Shown: piece after piece, positions 1 to 5,803 of the stretch
Position numbering within the stretch: position 1 is the first letter of the stretch
How the letters are laid out: every line of letters starts with the position of its first letter
DNA from: an uncultured Bacilli bacterium
GTDB lineage: Bacteria > Bacillota_I > Bacilli_A > RF39 > UBA660
Direction of reading: 5' to 3'
Length of the DNA stretch: 7,033 nucleotides
Assembly (NCBI GenBank): GCA_910578745.1
Contig: CAJTSN010000023.1
Span: 534 to 7,566, forward strand
Made by a program: the position numbers and the translations under genes
The notes under the pieces: generated by a model
Seen by the model: only the letters and a program-made list of their open reading frames with translations
Database searches by the model: none
What the model was told of the DNA's origin: nothing

Positions 1-616
1 CCACTAATTCATCTTCATTCATATTATCTAAAATATCTTCTCTATAACGCAACTTTTTTCTTTTAAAAATATCGTCAGCCGTTTCACCATTATATAATCC
101 TTTATATCCAGCATTATGAAATTCTGCCATATTTTTAACCCCTACATTAGAAGCTGCCTTTTGTAAAGTATAGTTCCCTTGTTTTGTCAGTTTTCTTTGA
201 TAAAATCTTTTTTCATCATCCGATAAACTATCATATTCTTGCTCTGTTATTTCTTGCTTTCTTGTTTGAACAGCAAAATATGTTTGTCCTAAAGCAACTA
301 CTTCTTTATTAGGATCAGCATTTTGTACTATCAAATAACATATATATCTTGAAAGTTTATAGTCTTTAATAATTTCTTCTTTTCCTTTACCTGTTTTGAT
401 TGGCTTGTTGATCTCAACAACCCAATTTTCTTCACTAGAAATACTGTTTTTTGCTGATATAACTGCTTTATCTACAACTTTTTTAAAATTTCTCCAGTCT
501 TTATATTCTAAAACTTTTTGTAAATCTCGAGCAAGCCAAAATTCATTTTCGTGCTCATCAATATGTTTTATATCTTCAAAAGTTTTACTAGTATATTCGT
601 TACTGATTTGCATCAT
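1..616 (-). CDS. dinD: DinD, DNA-damage-inducible protein D (3' end beyond window)
   Basis: Only the first 205 residues are present; the frame is open to the left edge, and E. coli DinD is about 274 residues. The match to DinD is strong along the whole piece: ENEFWLARDLQKVLEYKDW (residues 24-41 region), YICYLIVQNADPNKEVVALG (91-110), QTYFAVQTRKQE (111-122) and FHNAGYKGLYNG (166-177). The E. coli protein is SOS-induced and is reported to inhibit RecA-mediated strand exchange; that role here is inferred from family membership. The start is the first of two consecutive ATGs (616 and 613), behind AGAGAGGTG with about 7 bases between the AGAGG core and the first ATG. No canonical LexA box (GAAC-N4-GTTC type) is visible upstream, so SOS control is not supported by this sequence. 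It is the last gene of the window in the direction of transcription and is separated from the broken ASCH gene by 138 bases. Confidence 0.93.
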   Translation of the reverse strand, partial: MMQISNEYTSKTFEDIKHIDEHENEFWLARDLQKVLEYKDWRNFKKVVDKAVISAKNSISSEENWVVEINKPIKTGKGKEEIIKDYKLSRYICYLIVQNADPNKEVVALGQTYFAVQTRKQEITEQEYDSLSDDEKRFYQRKLTKQGNYTLQKAASNVGVKNMAEFHNAGYKGLYNGETADDIFKRKKLRYREDILDNMNEDELV

Positions 617-676
617 CTTTTCACCTCTCTTTCATTAATTCTTGCCCAAATGTGTAAAACTTGTTTTGTGCAAACC

Positions 677-690
677 CTTTATTTATAAAG
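677..690. repeat. Short inverted repeat over the putative dinD -10
   Basis: The repeat is CTTTAT-TT-ATAAAG, with perfect 6-base arms around a 2-base centre. It covers the candidate -10 of dinD, which is where a repressor operator could sit. It is purely AT-rich apart from the end G/C pair and could be chance. It does not resemble a LexA site. Confidence 0.3.
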
Positions 691-709
691 CTTTGTTAAT
701 GATTGTCTT
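682..709 (-). promoter_or_regulatory. Possible dinD promoter
   Basis: Reading the minus strand, AAGACA (704-709) and TATAAA (682-687) are separated by 16 bases and lie about 65 bases upstream of the dinD start. The -10 matches consensus at 5 of 6 bases and the -35 at 4 of 6. Such matches are common in AT-rich DNA, so this is only a candidate. The -10 coincides with an inverted repeat. Confidence 0.35.
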
Positions 710-748
710 TAAATCCCGATACCCCAGTTGATTGTCAAATTTTGTCGA
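683..748 (-). pseudogene. Possible C-terminal remnant of a lost gene
   Basis: An open stretch just upstream of dinD reads KFDNQLGYRDLKTIINKAL followed by TAA. It has a protein-like composition and is less AT-rich than its surroundings (CAACTGGGGTATCGGG lies within it). Upstream in the same frame are TAA and TGA stops, and there is no start codon, so at most this is the tail of a gene whose body is gone. I do not recognise the family. The alternative is chance openness in a promoter region. Confidence 0.3.
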
Positions 749-754
749 TTATTA

Positions 755-1101
755 TCACTCCATATCTTGTATAACTTTTACTTTTATTTCAATAACTCCA
801 TATTTATCTGGTTCTTCTTTAGAGTAGTATTTTTCCATATCTTTAGGATTGGCTATATCATCCTTATCATATCCCATTGATACTTTATCAAAATCTTTAT
901 ATAATTCATCAAAACTTGAATATTTATATAAAGATTCTACTTCAACGGTAATAGTATCAAATGTCATTCTATTTGTAAATTCAATTAAATCATTTTCTTT
1001 CAAAGCCCTTCTTTTTTCATCATTTAATCTCAACTCTACTGTTTTCGTTCCGTTTTTAATACGATTAAAAGCCCATCATTTAAATTCATTTTATGTTTCA
1101 T
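755..1101 (-). pseudogene. ASCH-domain protein broken by a one-base deletion
   Basis: The true start is the ATG at 1101, behind AGAGG (1106-1110) with a short 4-base spacer. It encodes MKHKMNLNDG, then the frame runs into TAG after a few codons. Dropping back one base at about 1070-1071 restores FNRIKNGTKTVELRLNDEKR and the rest of the protein through DKVSMGYDKDDIANPKDMEK to TGA at 755. The restored product would be about 115 residues with a proline at position 11, which looks like the normal length and N-terminus of this ASCH (PUA-like) subfamily. A TTG codon at 1033 could only give a product missing the conserved N-terminal strand. The gene starts 18 bases after the neighbouring ASCH gene ends, so the two were probably co-transcribed. 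ASCH proteins are thought to bind RNA or modified nucleosides; the specific activity here is unknown. Either the gene is inactivated or this is a sequencing indel in a short run of Cs or Ts. Confidence 0.85.
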
Positions 1102-1119
1102 ATTTCCTCTATAATTATG

Positions 1120-1518
1120 TTATTTTTTATAATCATAATCCCATAAACTTAATTTACCATTTACTTCAATTGGTTCTATCTTTTCAACATTTTCTAATTT
1201 AAAACCATAGCCATCCCAATCATTAGAAGTTTTATTAATAACTCCTTTATAAACAATTGGATCTTTTTTCTTTAGTTCTTCTCTTAATTTGTCATCAATT
1301 TTAACACAATCATCAATATTAGCCTTAGCAATTATTTGTCCAATAGGATATTCTAAATTCAAGTATTTAAATCGCTCCATCGCTTTCTTGTCTATTCCTT
1401 TACCTGCATGAATTAATATTTCACCACGATATTTCGTTTTCCAAGTTCTAAACTCATATTGCTTATAACCCTCCACTATTAATGTTGCCCATGGTTGTTT
1501 AATTGTTATCACTTTCAT
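1120..1518 (-). CDS. ASCH-domain (PUA-like) protein
   Basis: A 132-residue protein filling a single ASCH domain. The N-terminal signature is clear: MKVITIKQPWATLIVEGYK (1-19), YEFRTWKTKYRG (21-32) and EILIHAGKG (33-41), followed by the C-terminal GYGFKLENVEKIEPI (103-117) and GKLSLWDYD (121-129). ASCH domains have a PUA-like beta-barrel and are linked to RNA or modified-nucleoside recognition; one characterised member, E. coli YqfB, is an N4-acetylcytidine amidohydrolase. Whether this one is an enzyme cannot be told here. I chose ATG 1518 over a GTG 15 bases upstream because the conserved domain begins there and a weak GGTAGAAG site precedes it. The gene begins 5 bases after the stop of the small fragment at 1524-1658 and ends 18 bases before the broken ASCH gene. 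A close paralogue lies at the right edge of the window. Confidence 0.93.
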   Translation of the reverse strand: MKVITIKQPWATLIVEGYKQYEFRTWKTKYRGEILIHAGKGIDKKAMERFKYLNLEYPIGQIIAKANIDDCVKIDDKLREELKKKDPIVYKGVINKTSNDWDGYGFKLENVEKIEPIEVNGKLSLWDYDYKK

Positions 1519-1523
1519 ATCTT

Positions 1524-1658
1524 CTACCAACACTTTCTATAAAAGTTTTCTAATACTCTCGTTAAACAGTCAGCTGCTATTAAATTTGTATTTTCTGAAA
1601 ATCTCATTCTAACTAACTTACCATTTACTTTAAATACAGAAAGTTTTTTTAATATTAA
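1524..1658 (-). pseudogene. Small-protein C-terminal fragment, copy 1
   Basis: After the TAG of the ART-like gene the same frame stays open for 44 codons and ends with TAG 5 bases before the ASCH start. It contains VFKVNGKLVRMRFSENTNL, then AADCLTRVLENFYRK. The composition is protein-like and a homologous stretch lies at 2163-2263, which makes chance unlikely. The only ATG (1605-1607) would give 27 residues and has no good Shine-Dalgarno site, so this is probably the end of a small gene whose start was lost. I do not recognise the family with certainty. It may instead be translated through coupling with the gene before it. Confidence 0.5.
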
Positions 1659-2144
1659 CTATAAATTCGAATGTTTTATTTTTTCATTATCCTGTATTAT
1701 TTCAAAATCATCTACAAAATCTTTGAATCTTACTTCAATTATATCTATGGGAACTAATTCATGATAACATCTATATTGATAAGAGTCATTATCTTTAATC
1801 ATAGTTTCATCTCTTAAAAAAACATATACATATCCTTTTTCATCTTGATTTATAATTCTATTTTTGATGGTAGCAAAAGGATAAGTTTTACCTTTTAAAG
1901 TCGTTGAAAAATAGGAATCTTCTTTTGCTATTCCATCTACTTTTTGACTAAAAGCATTTCTTAAAGCATAAGGAGTAACCTTCCTAAACATTGGAAATAA
2001 AAATATTGCTAAATCCTCATTGGATTTATTTTCATCATCATGGGACTTTCTTGGTGACAATTTATCTAATAAATATGGACTTCCATGAAATAAATACTTT
2101 GGTTGATCTATATCTTGATTTAAATACTCTTCCAATTTTACCAC
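1659..2144 (-). CDS. Putative ADP-ribosyltransferase-fold protein
   Basis: The predicted product is 161 residues. I placed the start at GTG 2144 because AAGGGAGA lies 8 bases upstream; a TTG at 2162 would put the ribosome site inside the gene. Visible landmarks are YLFHGSPYLLDKLSPR (17-32), IFLFP (47-51), TPYALRN (57-63), YFSTT (78-82), GYVYVF (104-109) and YHELVPIDIIEVRF (127-140). The YLFHGS start, an internal tyrosine (Y59) and a late E in an HELVP context (E129) resemble the H-Y-E arrangement of ART/PARP-type folds, which include RNA 2'-phosphotransferases and toxin ARTs. This is pattern recognition only; the family is otherwise hypothetical. No signal peptide or membrane segment is visible, so it should be cytoplasmic. 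It stands between two copies of a small-gene fragment. No antitoxin-like partner is evident. Confidence 0.75.
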   Translation of the reverse strand: MVKLEEYLNQDIDQPKYLFHGSPYLLDKLSPRKSHDDENKSNEDLAIFLFPMFRKVTPYALRNAFSQKVDGIAKEDSYFSTTLKGKTYPFATIKNRIINQDEKGYVYVFLRDETMIKDNDSYQYRCYHELVPIDIIEVRFKDFVDDFEIIQDNEKIKHSNL

Positions 2145-2162
2145 ATTGTTTTCTCCCTTCAA

Positions 2163-2345
2163 ATGATCTATATAATTTTTCTAAAACGCTAGTTAAGTTA
2201 TACTATCAAATTCATATTTTCTAAAAATCCCGTTCTAATGATTTCTTCATTTACTTTATATAATCTCCTCACCCTTTAAAGTGAATTCCATATCCAACTA
2301 TAGAACTATACACATCTGTTTTTTAATTTTTACCATCGCCTACGG
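2163..2345 (-). pseudogene. Decayed small gene, copy 2 of the small-protein fragment
   Basis: Read on the minus strand, this stretch gives KTDVYSSIVGYGIHFKG (2272-2322), then in another frame LYKVNEEIIRTGFLENMNL (to about 2207), then in a third frame LTSVLEKLYRSFEG running into the start of the ART-like gene. Stops and at least two frameshifts break it. The middle and last pieces align with VFKVNGKLVRMRFSENTNL and LTRVLENFYRK of the fragment at 1524-1658, at both protein and DNA level, with about 5 bases missing here. It is therefore a degenerate relative of that gene and preserves more of the N-terminal side. The family is not recognised. Confidence 0.5.
2197..2225 (-). promoter_or_regulatory. 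Possible promoter of the ART-like gene
   Basis: On the minus strand TTTAGA (2220-2225) and TATAAC (2197-2202) are separated by 17 bases, about 53 bases upstream of the GTG start. The spacing is ideal and the -10 is 5 of 6, but the -35 is weak. It lies inside decayed coding sequence, so it may be a promoter created after decay, or chance. Confidence 0.3.
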
Positions 2346-2381
2346 TTATTTCTATTTAAAAAAGCTGACTTATTCTAATCC

Positions 2382-2522
2382 TTATTCTTCAAATATACTT
2401 TTACATGTTTTGGTATTACCAAAATACCAACAATAAATATTTTGAATACTCTTTTTGAGATAGTCACGATGTTTCATCCTTATATATTGTATCAAAATAT
2501 ATTTTCCATCCTTATTTTTATA
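2382..2522 (-). other. Gene-poor stretch with a short open frame of unknown origin
   Basis: Downstream of the metallopeptidase gene, a frame with a protein-like composition reads NKDGKYILIQYIRMKHRDYL and continues to CKSIFEE before TAA at 2382. It has no start codon with a ribosome site; its only ATG would give about 31 residues. Together with 2163-2345 this fills the 413-base gap between the metallopeptidase and the ART-like gene. It is most likely debris from a lost gene. I cannot name the family, and chance openness in AT-rich DNA is possible. Confidence 0.3.
2408..2428. repeat. Two overlapping, mutually exclusive inverted repeats
   Basis: The first is TTTTGGTA-T-TACCAAAA (2408-2424), with perfect 8-base arms. 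The second, GGTATT-ACCAA-AATACC (2412-2428), has perfect 6-base arms and shares bases with the first. The pair cannot form at once in a single strand. No T-run follows on either strand, so it is not a classical terminator. It lies about 130 bases after the metallopeptidase stop and could be an operator-like palindrome or an RNA 3' structure. Confidence 0.55.
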
Positions 2523-2557
2523 AGTTTATTTTCTTCCAAGTATTCTTTTATTCCTTT

Positions 2558-3292
2558 TTATTTTCTTTTTGTATTTCTACTTTTACTTTCTTTATACCAA
2601 TTCATAGCATCCCTTATAATTTCATTTCCATAACTTTGAATTTTATCAGTATCATGCATTAACTTCTTAAATTCATTGAAACTTAAAGTATCAAACAAAT
2701 ATTTTACAGCAAGTAAACTTAATTTATAACCACTATATTTATCATTTTCAAAATTAGTTCCATGTCTTAATTCATTTAAATTAGGAATTTTCCTCGTTGT
2801 TTCTATTAAATTATTTAACCAATTTTCAAAGTAATTATCGTCTAATAATTCTTTATACTCTCCTGAAAATAATTGAGCCATTCCTTCATCAAACCAAACA
2901 ACTCTTTTTTTACTTTCCTTTTCTAAAATCAATTCTTTATACATTATGTGAAAAAGTTCATGAGAAGCCATAAACCTTTTTTTATTATATAGTGGGGTTC
3001 CAACTATAATATTTGGTTGTATAAAAGCATTTATCATCCCATTATCAAATGTACCTACTGCATATTCAGGAAGCGATGTTTCTTCCCCCCGTAATGAATA
3101 AATAAATTCTCTAAATTGATCTATATTATCAAAGTAATTTATCCGAAATTTTCTAAATTGATTTACATCAAATAAGGATTGATAAAGGAAAATAGATTCA
3201 TTTAAAATACTCATCATAGAATCTGTAATATATTTTAATGAATCTGGAGAATAAATAATATATTTTTCATTATCTATTTGTATCTTTTCCAT
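2558..3292 (-). CDS. Putative cytoplasmic zinc metallopeptidase (HELFH, gluzincin type)
   Basis: A 244-residue protein. HELFH at 111-115 is an HExxH zinc site, and WFDEGMAQLF (133-142) supplies the downstream glutamate E136, 21 residues after the second histidine. That is the H-H-E arrangement of gluzincins such as peptidase-MA-like domains. No signal peptide or membrane segment is seen, unlike many secreted relatives, so it should act inside the cell; its substrate is unknown. The start is ATG 3292, with AAAGGA 8 bases upstream. An upstream TTG at 3349 falls on the -35 of a good promoter and is not used. The gene begins 97 bases after the UvrA-like gene and has its own promoter, so it need not share that gene's transcript. 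Catalysis is inferred from the motif alone. Confidence 0.82.
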   Translation of the reverse strand: MEKIQIDNEKYIIYSPDSLKYITDSMMSILNESIFLYQSLFDVNQFRKFRINYFDNIDQFREFIYSLRGEETSLPEYAVGTFDNGMINAFIQPNIIVGTPLYNKKRFMASHELFHIMYKELILEKESKKRVVWFDEGMAQLFSGEYKELLDDNYFENWLNNLIETTRKIPNLNELRHGTNFENDKYSGYKLSLLAVKYLFDTLSFNEFKKLMHDTDKIQSYGNEIIRDAMNWYKESKSRNTKRK

Positions 3293-3320
3293 AAAACGAG
3301 TCCTTTCTATAATAATATTT

Positions 3321-3349
3321 TTATAAAATGAATCTTTCCTATTTTTCAA
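3321..3349 (-). promoter_or_regulatory. Promoter of the metallopeptidase gene
   Basis: TTGAAA (3344-3349) and TTATAA (3321-3326) are separated by 17 bases on the minus strand and lie 28 bases before the ATG at 3292. Spacing and both hexamers fit a sigma-A promoter. The leader would be only about 22 bases and contains the AAAGGA ribosome site. Confidence 0.6.
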
Positions 3350-3389
3350 TTATTCTATTTTATTTGTCATAAGCAAATCTCTAACTTAT

Positions 3390-5672
3390 CTATTCTTCTA
3401 TATTTAAATATTGCTTAATAGCTTTCGAAGTATAAGTATTCACATTTATAATATCTTTTAGATATCCCTCATAGACTATCTTTCCACCATTCTTTCCAGC
3501 ATCTGGTCCCATATCAATAATATAGTCTGAATCGATTATAAAATCCAAATTATGTTCAATAACTAAAATTGTATTTCCATTGTTTAACATTTTCCTCATT
3601 ACACCTTTGAGCACTTCAATATCTTTCAAATGTAATCCTTGGGTTGGCTCATCAAAAACATAAATATTTCCTTTTTTTATCAAATATTTTGACATATTAA
3701 CCCTTTGAACTTCACCACCAGATAAAGTATCTAAAGTTTGTCCTAATTTTAAATACTCTAGACCTACATTCTTAAGTATTTCTAATCGATCTTTAATTTC
3801 CTTATTATCAAAAAAATTCAAAGCATCTTCAACTGTCATTTCTAAAACATCATTGATATTCTTATTTTTGTACAAATAGTTCAATACTTCTTCTTTATAC
3901 CTTTTTCCATGACAAATTTCACACACTTGTTTGACATCACCTAAAAAATGCATATCCATTTTTATTATTCCAGAACCACTACAGTTTGAACAAGCACCAG
4001 TAGAATTAAAACTAAACTCACTCGCTGGAACGTTGTTCTCTTTCGAAAATAGATCTCTTATAATATCAAAGGTTTTAGTATACGTAGCTACATTACTTCT
4101 ATTATTTAATCCTACATTTTCTTTTCCTATTTTTACAAGTTTATCATCATGCTCAATCAAATATCGAATTAAAGAGGTTTTTCCACTTCCAGACACACCT
4201 GTTATACAAGTTAAAGCATATAAAGGTATTTTTATATCTAAATTTTTAATATTATTTATATGAATACCTTTTACTTCATAAAAATCTCTAATTTCCTTCG
4301 ATACATTTGACATTTCTTTTCTATTTTTTAGATACTTCCCTGTAAGTGATTCTTGAATTTCAAAGATTCCCTCTATATTACCACTATAGAGTATCTCTCC
4401 ACCATTTTTTCCAGCGCCCAGTCCCACATCTATAATAGAATCTGCATTACAAATCATTTGCCTATTATGTTCTACTACAATAACTGTATTATTATTTTCA
4501 ACAATATTCCTAATAGAATGAATGATTTTATTAACATCCCTACTATGGAATCCCAAACTAGGTTCATCCATAATATAAATAAGTTCATTTAAAGTATTAC
4601 TCATACTTTTTGCTAATTTTATTTTTTGTGCTTCTCCACCTGATAAAGTTCCAATTCCTCTATTCAAAGTTAAATAACCAATCCCTAGGTCAATTAAACT
4701 TTTTAAATCCTTTTTCATTTTGGACACAATTTCATTTGCCTCTTTATCTTCTATTGTTTCTATAAAATCATATAGATCAACTATTTCTAAATTTAATAAA
4801 TCTCTTAAACTCTTATCATGAACTTTTACAGATAAAGCAATTTCATTTAATCTTGAGCCATTACAAGAAAGACATTCAGTTTCTTTAAAAAAGCCTCTAT
4901 CATAGTCATTTATTTGTAGTCCTCTAGAATCCGATTGCCTTTTTATTAATCTGCTTACAATGCCTTCATAAGACCAATTTTGAACAAAACCTTCATTTTC
5001 ATTCATAAAAGTAGTTGCTTCCTTGTAAAGAAGTGTCTCTAGTTCTTCTTTTGTATAGTCCTTAAGTTTCTTGTCCATATCAAAATATCCAGTAGACTTT
5101 TGAATATTAAAATACCTAGAACCCACTTTCCATGTACGATGTTGAATCGCTCCTTCATTTAAGGATAAATTAAAATCAATCAATTTAGATAAATCGATTC
5201 CCAACGCTACACCTAAACCCCCACATTTTTTGCAAGCCCCTTTAATTGTATTGAAGGAAAAAAAACTACTATCATAGATGGGATAGCCAATCCGAGAGTA
5301 AAGCAATCGTAAGTAAGTGTAAATTTCTGTATAAGTTCCTACCGTACTTCTAGGATTGGTACCTAGTTTTTTTTGTTCTACTAATATACATGGAGACAAA
5401 TTTCGAATTTCCTCGACATTTGGTTTACTAATTTTAGGAAGATTTTTCACAACATAGGTGGACAACGTCTCATAAAAAGCCGTTTGAGCCATTGCATAAA
5501 TACAGTCAAAAACCAATGAGGATTTTCCACTTCCAGACACACCAGTAACAACATTAAATTTGTGTTTTTCTATTTCAAGTGATACATTTTTAAGATTATT
5601 TTCTTTCGCACCAATAATTTTGATTTTATTAAAATCATTCATTCCATTATTTAAAATTTCATTTTTCATCAT
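3390..5672 (-). CDS. UvrA-like tandem ATPase lacking the UvrB-binding domain
   Basis: This 760-residue protein has two UvrA-type ATPase halves. First half: Walker A GVSGSGKSS (44-52), signature LSGGEAQ (343-349), Walker B IYIMDEP (365-371). Second half: GVSGSGKTS (492-500), LSGGEVQ (650-656), YVFDEP (671-676). Zinc cysteines are CKKC (147-150), CLSC (267-270), CSNC (561-564) and CEIC (584-587). Canonical UvrA has about 940 residues. Here RIGYPIYDSS runs directly into FFSFNTIKGACKKC, so the roughly 120-residue UvrB-binding domain and the first CxxC of zinc module 1 are absent, while the insertion-domain region between CKKC and CLSC remains. This matches UvrA2/DrrC-like proteins, some of which protect producers from DNA-binding drugs; the substrate here is unknown. 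Start: ATG 5672 (ATG 5669 follows at once), 7 bases after GGGAGG. No uvrB or uvrC is in the window. It is not a membrane transporter. Confidence 0.95.
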   Translation of the reverse strand: MMKNEILNNGMNDFNKIKIIGAKENNLKNVSLEIEKHKFNVVTGVSGSGKSSLVFDCIYAMAQTAFYETLSTYVVKNLPKISKPNVEEIRNLSPCILVEQKKLGTNPRSTVGTYTEIYTYLRLLYSRIGYPIYDSSFFSFNTIKGACKKCGGLGVALGIDLSKLIDFNLSLNEGAIQHRTWKVGSRYFNIQKSTGYFDMDKKLKDYTKEELETLLYKEATTFMNENEGFVQNWSYEGIVSRLIKRQSDSRGLQINDYDRGFFKETECLSCNGSRLNEIALSVKVHDKSLRDLLNLEIVDLYDFIETIEDKEANEIVSKMKKDLKSLIDLGIGYLTLNRGIGTLSGGEAQKIKLAKSMSNTLNELIYIMDEPSLGFHSRDVNKIIHSIRNIVENNNTVIVVEHNRQMICNADSIIDVGLGAGKNGGEILYSGNIEGIFEIQESLTGKYLKNRKEMSNVSKEIRDFYEVKGIHINNIKNLDIKIPLYALTCITGVSGSGKTSLIRYLIEHDDKLVKIGKENVGLNNRSNVATYTKTFDIIRDLFSKENNVPASEFSFNSTGACSNCSGSGIIKMDMHFLGDVKQVCEICHGKRYKEEVLNYLYKNKNINDVLEMTVEDALNFFDNKEIKDRLEILKNVGLEYLKLGQTLDTLSGGEVQRVNMSKYLIKKGNIYVFDEPTQGLHLKDIEVLKGVMRKMLNNGNTILVIEHNLDFIIDSDYIIDMGPDAGKNGGKIVYEGYLKDIINVNTYTSKAIKQYLNIEE

Positions 5673-5679
5673 AAACAAA

Positions 5680-5699
5680 CCTCCCAACTAATACTTCAT
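5680..5699 (-). promoter_or_regulatory. Leader mini-ORF abutting the uvrA-like ribosome site
   Basis: In the roughly 95-base leader of the UvrA-like gene, ATG AAG TAT TAG (5688-5699, Met-Lys-Tyr-stop) ends 2 bases before the GGGAGG site (5680-5685). A terminating ribosome would cover the gene's own ribosome site. Tiny leader ORFs like this can couple or attenuate translation of resistance genes, but this one has no visible ribosome site and could be chance. Confidence 0.25.
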
Positions 5700-5773
5700 T
5701 ACATAAGATTTTACAAGTGGTTCTGTACTCTCTATAAACTTATTTCAAAATGCCTTTCCTTTTTCTCCCTTAT

Positions 5774-5803
5774 ATTGTAGCATTCCAATTATCCACTGGA
5801 CAA
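5774..5803 (-). promoter_or_regulatory. Promoter of the UvrA-like gene
   Basis: TTGTCC (5798-5803) and TACAAT (5774-5779) are separated by 18 bases on the minus strand, with TG one base before the -10 (TGCTACAAT), giving an extended -10. It lies about 100 bases upstream of ATG 5672. It is one of the best-looking promoters in the window and makes the UvrA-like gene an independent transcription unit. Confidence 0.65.

Noticed and set aside
396..638. Plus-strand open frame of 80 codons opposite dinD
   Set aside because: It lies wholly antisense to a clearly recognised dinD, has hydrophobic low-complexity composition and no ribosome site. The other plus-strand frames (849-1202, 1991-2224, 2442-2633, 3931-4263, 4353-4592) are shadows or noise for similar reasons.
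1060..1080. Programmed -1 frameshifting in the broken ASCH gene
   Set aside because: GGG CTT TTA is not a canonical slippery heptamer, no strong downstream hairpin is evident, and the break lies within the first dozen codons, so a simple deletion or sequencing error is more likely.
1659..3292. Toxin-antitoxin pair of the ART-like and metallopeptidase genes
   Set aside because: They are separated by 413 bases of debris, have separate promoters, and neither looks like an antitoxin.
3293..3349. N-terminal extension of the metallopeptidase to TTG 3349
   Set aside because: The TTG is the -35 hexamer of a good promoter, and a strong ribosome site precedes ATG 3292.
3362..3378. ATTTG-N7-CAAAT hairpin after the UvrA-like gene as a terminator
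   Set aside because: It has a 5-base AT-rich stem and no T-run follows in the direction of transcription.
3390..5672. ABC transporter ATPase or ABC-F ribosomal protection protein
   Set aside because: The CxxC zinc modules inserted in both halves and the UvrA-type signature order (LSGGEAQ and LSGGEVQ with DEPS/DEPT) are specific to the UvrA family.
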